Shown piece by piece: positions 24,301 through 24,407 of a stretch of 24,407 nucleotides of DNA (its first letter is position 1; every line of letters starts with the position of its first letter). A program made the position numbers and the translations under genes. A model generated the notes under the pieces. It did not search any database. It worked only from the letters and a program-made list of their open reading frames with translations, and was not told where the DNA came from. The DNA is from a virus, in the IMG/VR virus record IMGVR_UViG_3300021375_000156, positions 1 to 24,407 of that record, one strand, 5' to 3'.

Positions 24301-24407
24301 TTTGAATCAATCTCTGCAGCTAAGTTAATGCTGTCAGTGTCTGCATCACCAAATGTAAGGTTACCGGAGATAGTAGCGTTACCTGTGACTGTAAGATTAC
24401 CACCGAT
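21393..24407 (-). CDS. Long repetitive tail fibre protein, 5' partial
   Basis: The frame is open to the right edge, giving 1004 visible residues with no start codon before an internal Met at 23966, so the gene begins outside. The visible protein is a beta-rich fibre. First comes a Gly/Thr-rich part with YDLGSSSKEWKDIYIDG, a phrase typical of phage tail fibres. Then there are five tandem 13-residue units (TSTAAELNILDGV type), two copies of a roughly 55-residue block (LDEDxMxSDSAT, QQSIKAYVDSQVTAQDLD, IDLDSE), long Ser/Thr/Gly repeats, and two 60-residue repeats (GD.SDTT.TL..AP.SENN..V..DG). The C-terminal domain is shared with the 118-residue gene. It is probably the main host-recognition or tail-spike-like fibre heading the adsorption operon. 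No enzymatic motif is seen. Confidence 0.8.
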   Translation of the reverse strand: MGGNLTVTGNATISGNLTFGDADTDSINLAAEIDSNVIPNTDNTYDLGSSSKEWKDIYIDGTAYLDAINFNGTAITSTAAELNILDGVTSTAAELNILDGVTATAAEINTLDGITSTVAELNILDGVTSTAAELNLLDGKAFLDEDDMSSDSATGIASQQSIKAYVDSQVTAQDLDFQGDSGGALSIDLDSEALTIAGGTGLDTVGSGNTVTVNIDSTVATLTGSQTLTNKTLTSPVINTSVSGTAILDEDNMASDSATQLATQQSIKAYVDSQVTAQDLDLTTDSGTIAIDLDSETLTIGGTSNEIETSATGNAVTIGIPAAAEITTSLGIGGGSTNGVQISQGAISIKNGGTQSYIDFYCESANAHYARLQAPAHGSFSGNPTLTLPATAGTLVGSGDSGTVTNTMLAGSIANSKLSNSTVSYGGISLALGASDTTPAFDLTDATNYPTSSLTGTITNAQLAGSIANAKLANSSITVSAVTSSTAIALGGTITFAGTSNEVDVSESSGTITYGLPSDVTITNDLTVSNDLVVSGNLTVTGTTTQTGPIVSDDNFTGLTNGNTGNATDFGLYGKYVESSTTKYAGLFYDASTDNTFRLFADTQTEPATTVNTGATGYAAADLIIAGLTASSGTISGDLTVDTNTLKVDSTNNRVGILNASPDVSLDVGSATDAIHVPSGTTAQRPTGANGYFRYNTTDAQFEGYADGEWGAIAGSGGAGSAMEPQIFAGDGSDTTFTLTTAPTSENNLLVFIDGGFQAQDSYSVSGTTLTFSEAPANGRVITVYHIRSSISGSNMIVDTMTGDNSDTTLTLSVAPVSENNVQVYFDGVYQSKANYSTSGTTLTFSTAPATGVAVEAISYTQTSINAPTNDSVATATLQDDAVTSDKLASSISVSGSARIAQVALTSSSNAIAWDSTAAANAYHVTTENTTFSAPSNAVEGAIISVELAQGATPRTIAWNTVFEFAASTAPTVTATANKTDIFSFRYNGSVWQEIGRVQNLAQT
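21825..22230 (-). repeat. Two tandem ~60-residue repeats near the fibre C-terminus
   Basis: The first unit reads FAGDGSDTTFTLTTAPTSEN, NLLVFIDGGFQ and SGTTLTFSEAPANGRVITVY. The second reads MTGDNSDTTLTLSVAPVSEN, NVQVYFDGVYQ and SGTTLTFSTAPATGVAVEAI. They look like two copies of a small beta domain. Boundaries are approximate. Confidence 0.7.
23502..23666 (-). repeat. Fibre block repeat, copy 2
   Basis: This encodes LDEDNMASDSAT, then TQQSIKAYVDSQVTAQDLD and TDSGTIAIDLDSETLTIGG, the second copy of the block at 23811-23981. The intervening part includes a TGSQTLTNKTLTSPVIN phrase that is common in fibre shafts. Confidence 0.75.
23811..23981 (-). repeat. Fibre block repeat, copy 1
   Basis: This encodes LDEDDMSSDSAT, then SQQSIKAYVDSQVTAQDLD and a DSGG..SIDLDSEALTIAGG end. 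Copy 2 lies at 23502-23666. The QQSIKAYVDSQVTAQDLD core is identical in both copies. Confidence 0.75.
23991..24182 (-). repeat. Five tandem 13-residue units in the tail fibre
   Basis: Five consecutive 39-base units encode T(S/A)T(A/V)AE(L/I)N(I/L/T)LDG(V/I); the last lacks the final residue and runs into KAFLDEDD. The bases differ at many third positions, so selection seems to act on the protein and not the DNA. This repeat type is familiar from marine phage fibres and probably builds a trimeric shaft. Confidence 0.8.

Noticed and set aside
1-24407. tRNA genes, insertion sequences, integrase or attachment sites
   Set aside because: Nothing resembling a tRNA cloverleaf, transposase, integrase or terminal inverted repeat was found, and there is almost no non-coding space.

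Overview
The window is a piece of an AT-rich tailed-bacteriophage genome, most likely a marine phage with T7-like (podovirus-like) features. The evidence is a T7 endonuclease I-like nuclease, a class Ia ribonucleotide reductase pair, a T4-type lysozyme beside a three-helix-type holin, very large internal/ejection-type virion proteins, and a run of LamG/SPRY and DUF7483-like tail proteins of the kind common in marine phages. The host cannot be fixed from this sequence; a marine alphaproteobacterium or picocyanobacterium is only an inference. No terminase, portal, capsid, polymerase or integrase lies in the window.

Layout. Positions 1-4043 (plus strand) are a nucleotide-metabolism block: partial endonuclease I, a DUF3310-like protein, nrdA, a tiny zinc ribbon, a 59-residue unknown, nrdB and a 72-residue unknown. 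All are overlapping or almost touching, so they read as one operon. At 4043/4046 it meets, tail to tail with two bases between, a long minus-strand block that runs from the right edge down to 4046. In transcription order this block has a long tail fibre (start outside the window), a LamG-SPRY protein and a DUF7483-like protein, a stand-alone 118-residue domain, a second LamG-SPRY plus DUF7483-like pair, a DUF4376-like protein, a small membrane/coiled-coil protein, a 725-residue repeat-rich virion protein, a 299-residue cationic/hydrophobic protein, a 192-residue acidic protein, 688- and 1288-residue internal-virion candidates, lysozyme, an unknown 78-mer, a holin and a small membrane protein.

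How it works together (inference). The plus block salvages nucleotides from degraded host DNA, resolves branched replication intermediates and makes dNTPs. The minus block is late: it builds the adsorption apparatus and the proteins ejected with the DNA, then lyses the cell. Coding is nearly gapless; the largest gap is 36 bases, so no stretch over 300 bases lacks a gene. No tRNA, CRISPR array, insertion sequence or attachment site was seen.

The most notable features are a tandem duplication of the LamG-SPRY/DUF7483 gene pair, a stand-alone copy of the fibre's C-terminal domain between the two pairs, a long 11/22-residue repeat domain in the 725-residue protein, and a zinc-ribbon gene inserted between nrdA and nrdB.
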